From assembly GCF_025685605.1 (NCBI RefSeq), contig NZ_JAGTUT010000001.1, positions 3,968,001 to 4,032,000 on the forward strand: DNA of 64,000 nt, read 5' to 3'. The notes below the pieces were generated by a model that worked only from the letters and a program-made list of their open reading frames with translations, was not told where the DNA came from and did no database searches. Positions 61,553 through 64,000 of the stretch are shown here, piece by piece. How positions within the stretch are numbered: the first letter of the stretch is position 1; the number at the start of each line of letters is the position of its first letter. The translations under genes were made by a program, and so were the position numbers. The stretch is from Granulicella arctica (GTDB taxonomy: Bacteria > Acidobacteriota > Terriglobia > Terriglobales > Acidobacteriaceae).

Positions 61553-62380
61553 ATGCCCTATATACAGGCGAAGGACGGAACAGAGCTCTACTACTATGAC
61601 TGGGGAACGGGTACGCCGGTCGTTTTGATTCACGGCTGGCCGCTGACCTCGGCAAGTTGGGAGTACCAGGCGCGTGTACTGGCCGAGAACGGCCATCGTG
61701 TCATTGCGTATGACCGGCGCGGGTTTGGGCGAAGCGGATGGCCATTCAGCGGATACGACTACAACACCCTGGCGGCTGATCTCAGCACCCTCATGGAGAC
61801 CCTCGATCTGCACGATGCCGCGCTGGTCGGCTTCTCGATGGGCGGAGGTGAGGTCGCGCGCTATCTCGGAACGTACGGTTCCGCGCGCGTGTCTAAAGCA
61901 GTACTGATCTCAGCTGTAACCCCCTACCTCCTGAAGACGGACAGCAATCCGGAGGGCGTCGACGCCAGCGTCTTCGAGGACATCATCGAAAATCTGAAGA
62001 AGGATCGCGCGGTGTTTCTCGATCAGTTCATTCCAAAGTTCTACGGCCGTACGCTGATCCACCATACGGTCTCAGAACCGCTCATCGAGTTCACGAAGTC
62101 GATGGCCCTGACGGCCTCACCCAAGGCGACGATCGATCTCGTCAAAGCGTGGAGCGGAACGGACTTCCGCAACGATCTCGCAACAATCACCATCCCTACA
62201 CTGGTGATCCACGGCACCGGCGACTCGACGGTCCCGATTGATGTAGCCGGAAGGCGAGCAGCCGCGATGATCAAAGGTGCAACCCTGCTGGAGTATGACG
62301 GAGAGCCTCACGGGCTGACCGCGACCGTACCCGATCGGCTCAATGCGGACCTGTTACGCTTTCTGGCTCGTCAGGGCTAA
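61553..62380 (+). CDS. Alpha/beta hydrolase (non-haem haloperoxidase type)
   Basis: A 275-residue hydrolase of the arylesterase/chloroperoxidase group. The oxyanion region is VVLIHGWPLTSASWEYQ, the nucleophile is in VGFSMGGGEVARY, the acid is in IHGTGDSTVPID and the histidine in EPHGLT. ATG 61553 has GAGAGG six bases upstream. There is no export signal. It is divergent from nagA (164 bp). Related enzymes hydrolyse aryl esters or act as perhydrolases. A strong hairpin follows the stop. Confidence 0.9.
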   Translation: MPYIQAKDGTELYYYDWGTGTPVVLIHGWPLTSASWEYQARVLAENGHRVIAYDRRGFGRSGWPFSGYDYNTLAADLSTLMETLDLHDAALVGFSMGGGEVARYLGTYGSARVSKAVLISAVTPYLLKTDSNPEGVDASVFEDIIENLKKDRAVFLDQFIPKFYGRTLIHHTVSEPLIEFTKSMALTASPKATIDLVKAWSGTDFRNDLATITIPTLVIHGTGDSTVPIDVAGRRAAAMIKGATLLEYDGEPHGLTATVPDRLNADLLRFLARQG

Positions 62381-62388
62381 GCGGAGAG

Positions 62389-62421
62389 GGTCAGCAGATA
62401 CGTCCAGGGTATCTGCTGACC
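62389..62421. terminator. Hairpin after the alpha/beta hydrolase
   Basis: GGTCAGCAGATAC (62389-62401) pairs perfectly with GTATCTGCTGACC (62409-62421) with a seven-base loop, just after the stop at 62380. No T-run follows, so it may be a stabilising 3' hairpin. Confidence 0.6.
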
Positions 62422-62965
62422 GGACCGTTGGTACGCGCCACATTCTTGCTTGGTTACGCTTCTCGTCTGGCTGGGGCCGCAGGTGTTTGGGTTGCCGGGC
62501 CTCTTCGAGCGCCACGTTTGATATGGATACTTTCATTGGTCAGACCCGTCTCGGTGCGATGGATCCGTTCAATCTTAAGCAGCTTCTCTGCGAGGGCGAG
62601 TTGGTCCGTACTTTGATTGTGAGCAGGATCAACTGCCTCACTCAGACCGGACGTTAGCTGATTCCTAAGGTGGCCGTCACGAAATAGAGTTTGCAAGCGA
62701 AGTGCTTCGGGAATGCAATTCTGCATAATACCTCCGGGCCCAAAACTTCAGAAGTAGATGTTTCTGACAAAACGTCGGGAGTGAAGCAATGCATGAATCA
62801 GAAGGTCGTTCGCTATCTACTAAGTTGGACAGCATAGAGCGGCTATAAAGTTGCCGCATTTGCAGACTTTAGTTTGAACCGAAGTTATTAGCAAGATAGT
62901 TTTGCTGGTAAACCAATTACCCCCAGATCTGATTATTGACGTAATCAACTATGAAATCGATTTCC
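62422..62965. other. Apparent non-coding gap, AT-richer at its end
   Basis: These 544 bp contain only short frames without recognisable domain or SD (the longest is 90 codons at 62454-62726 on the minus strand). Positions 62840-62960 are visibly AT-richer than the surroundings. It lies downstream of the GH20 gene and the hydrolase, so it could be a decayed gene or spacer. Nothing firm was found. Confidence 0.4.
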
Positions 62966-64000
62966 TTACCGTGCGACAGCCGGAATGCCAAGATCAGCGG
63001 CAGCGGGAATGTTCTGACTATTGCTCCATTGACGCTGTGCAGCACGTACTTTATCGATTCTCTGCAGCCAGAGTTGAATCGTAATGTCGTACCGTTCCAG
63101 ATTGTTGCGAAGAAAGTAGGGACGGTTACTTTTTAGCCACGCGGCCTCGTAGAGATCGCGAATAAGCGAGTAACCGTTGCGCAAGTCCTGCAGCTTGCCG
63201 TTGACGGCGTTGATATTACCTAGTTCGCGTCCTACGTCCGCCCGGTCATCCTTATTCTTCGAACCTTGCAGGGCATAGGCATGCGCGTAGCTGGCGGCGA
63301 TCTCATCTGAAATCTGGAACTTGAGCCCAATCAGATCCATGCGGCGCGCACCCAGATCGAGGGCGTCGAGCGCATCCTGCTCGCGCAGGTTCGGGTTGGC
63401 ATTGCGAGCTTCAGCGACGAGGGTTATGGCACGTTCTGCATGCAGCCGGATCTCAGGGAGGAGCGACCGGATCTGCCCCGCCTCGCGTTGACCATCAAAG
63501 GACCAGGGATCGATCCAGAAGACGAGGTCGGAGCCATCGGTCTTGAGCGGAGAGTCATGCAGAAGCTGGTGAGCGACCATCAGTTCCTTCTGCGCTGCGT
63601 CGATCTTGCCCGTAGCGTCGCCGTGAAAGACCTCGCCATAGCTGGCCTGAAAGCCGGGAATGGACGCCTCGCCCTTGTGCCATGCCGCCTCAGCCCCGAA
63701 GAGGATGCCGTACCAGTTGTTGTTAGCGAGCGCCTCACCGTCGTCGTCCCAGATGGTGTTGAGCGCACCGGTTATCCCAAGCTGCTGACCCTGCGCGGTA
63801 AACTGCTGAATATTAGCAAAAGCGTTGTTCCAGTTCGGGTAGACGCGCGACCAGTTATTGATGCCGGTCCCGACCCAGGTCTCCATCCCTGCGTTGGTGA
63901 AGGGCGTGATGAAGCGGGCAAACCCTTTAGGCTGTGGGTTGTACTCCCACGAGACCGCGATGGTGGCCTGCTTGAACGAGGCGGGAAGCTGCTTGACCAG
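62966..64000 (-). CDS. GH20 beta-N-acetylhexosaminidase, 5' part beyond window
   Basis: The visible 344 residues are the C-terminal part of a family GH20 enzyme. The barrel end shows AVSWEYNPQPKGFARFITPF, TWVGTGINNWSRVYPNW and GALNTIWDDDGEALANNNWY, where the family has its TWDDDGE-like substrate-binding tryptophan. A helical C-terminal domain follows (RNANPNLREQDALDALDLGA). GH20 removes terminal GlcNAc or GalNAc from chitin, glycans or muropeptides. The frame is open to the last base, so the N-terminus and any signal lie outside. With nagA and the NamZ fusion it makes an amino-sugar cluster. Confidence 0.78.
   Translation of the reverse strand: MVKQLPASFKQATIAVSWEYNPQPKGFARFITPFTNAGMETWVGTGINNWSRVYPNWNNAFANIQQFTAQGQQLGITGALNTIWDDDGEALANNNWYGILFGAEAAWHKGEASIPGFQASYGEVFHGDATGKIDAAQKELMVAHQLLHDSPLKTDGSDLVFWIDPWSFDGQREAGQIRSLLPEIRLHAERAITLVAEARNANPNLREQDALDALDLGARRMDLIGLKFQISDEIAASYAHAYALQGSKNKDDRADVGRELGNINAVNGKLQDLRNGYSLIRDLYEAAWLKSNRPYFLRNNLERYDITIQLWLQRIDKVRAAQRQWSNSQNIPAAADLGIPAVAR

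Noticed and set aside
62454-62726. A 90-codon minus-strand frame in the gap before the GH20 gene
   Set aside because: No SD, no similarity and no fit with neighbours; not reported as a gene.
1-64000. tRNA, rRNA, CRISPR array, prophage or insertion sequence
   Set aside because: No such feature could be recognised by reading; a tRNA scan and IS search would confirm.

Overview
The window is a high-GC bacterial chromosome segment that fits a soil Acidobacteriota of the Terriglobia type (Granulicella/Terriglobus/Edaphobacter-like). This is inferred from the gene content: secreted mannosidases, an Oar-type receptor fragment with a carboxypeptidase-regulatory domain, paired secreted PQQ dehydrogenases and multi-haem cytochromes, ThuA/Gfo-Idh sugar genes, a fused sodium-symporter/beta-lactamase/NamZ protein, and monomeric phenylalanine hydroxylase. 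No rRNA, tRNA, CRISPR array, phage or intact insertion sequence was seen.

Layout. 1-3.4 kb: divergent Tat-exported mannosidases (GH125 cut by the window edge, and GH92) around a LacI-type operator. 3.4-7.4 kb: glcDEF glycolate oxidase operon. 7.6-12.3 kb: secreted amidohydrolase and tex. 12.3-19.1 kb: a secreted hypothetical protein, then an operon of ThuA, Gfo/Idh/MocA dehydrogenase, sugar isomerase, tri-haem cytochrome c and a PQQ dehydrogenase, apparently a periplasmic sugar-oxidation module. 19.2-31.8 kb: a complete nitrate-assimilation locus. One minus-strand operon carries nirA, a diflavin reductase, a DmsB-DmsC fusion, nasA and narK; divergent from it are an outer-membrane channel and a HemD-GAF-ANTAR regulator. 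31.8-39.4 kb: an S9 peptidase joined by an apparent deletion to the 5' stub of a TonB receptor, a PQQ dehydrogenase with built-in cytochrome c, a GH27/36-like glycosidase and an esterase.

39.4-45.8 kb: a tight six-gene operon (esterase, ATP-grasp ligase with histone-like tail, GCS2-type carboxylate-amine ligase, M29 aminopeptidase, aldo/keto reductase, second ATP-grasp-like protein) that looks like an uncharacterised peptide- or amide-making pathway. 45.8-48.6 kb: a PilZ protein and an atypical LuxR regulator (probable pair), YceI, and phenylalanine hydroxylase. 48.6-53.5 kb: sirohaem synthesis (cobA, Met8-like) with a sulfite/nitrite reductase whose leader holds a terminator, plus an unknown Ala/Gly/Ser-rich protein. 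53.7-54.6 kb: a small membrane protein and phoU. 54.6-64 kb: amino-sugar/peptidoglycan scavenging genes: the giant symporter-hydrolase-NamZ fusion, a YegD-like Hsp70, nagA, an alpha/beta hydrolase and a GH20 hexosaminidase cut by the window edge.

The functional themes are polysaccharide and amino-sugar scavenging, periplasmic quinoprotein oxidation, and assimilation of oxidised nitrogen and sulfur through sirohaem enzymes. The sirohaem genes at 48.6-50.0 kb would serve both the nirA and the 50.3 kb reductase. The strongest candidates for undescribed biology are the triple fusion, the HemD-GAF-ANTAR regulator and the double ATP-grasp/GCS2 operon.
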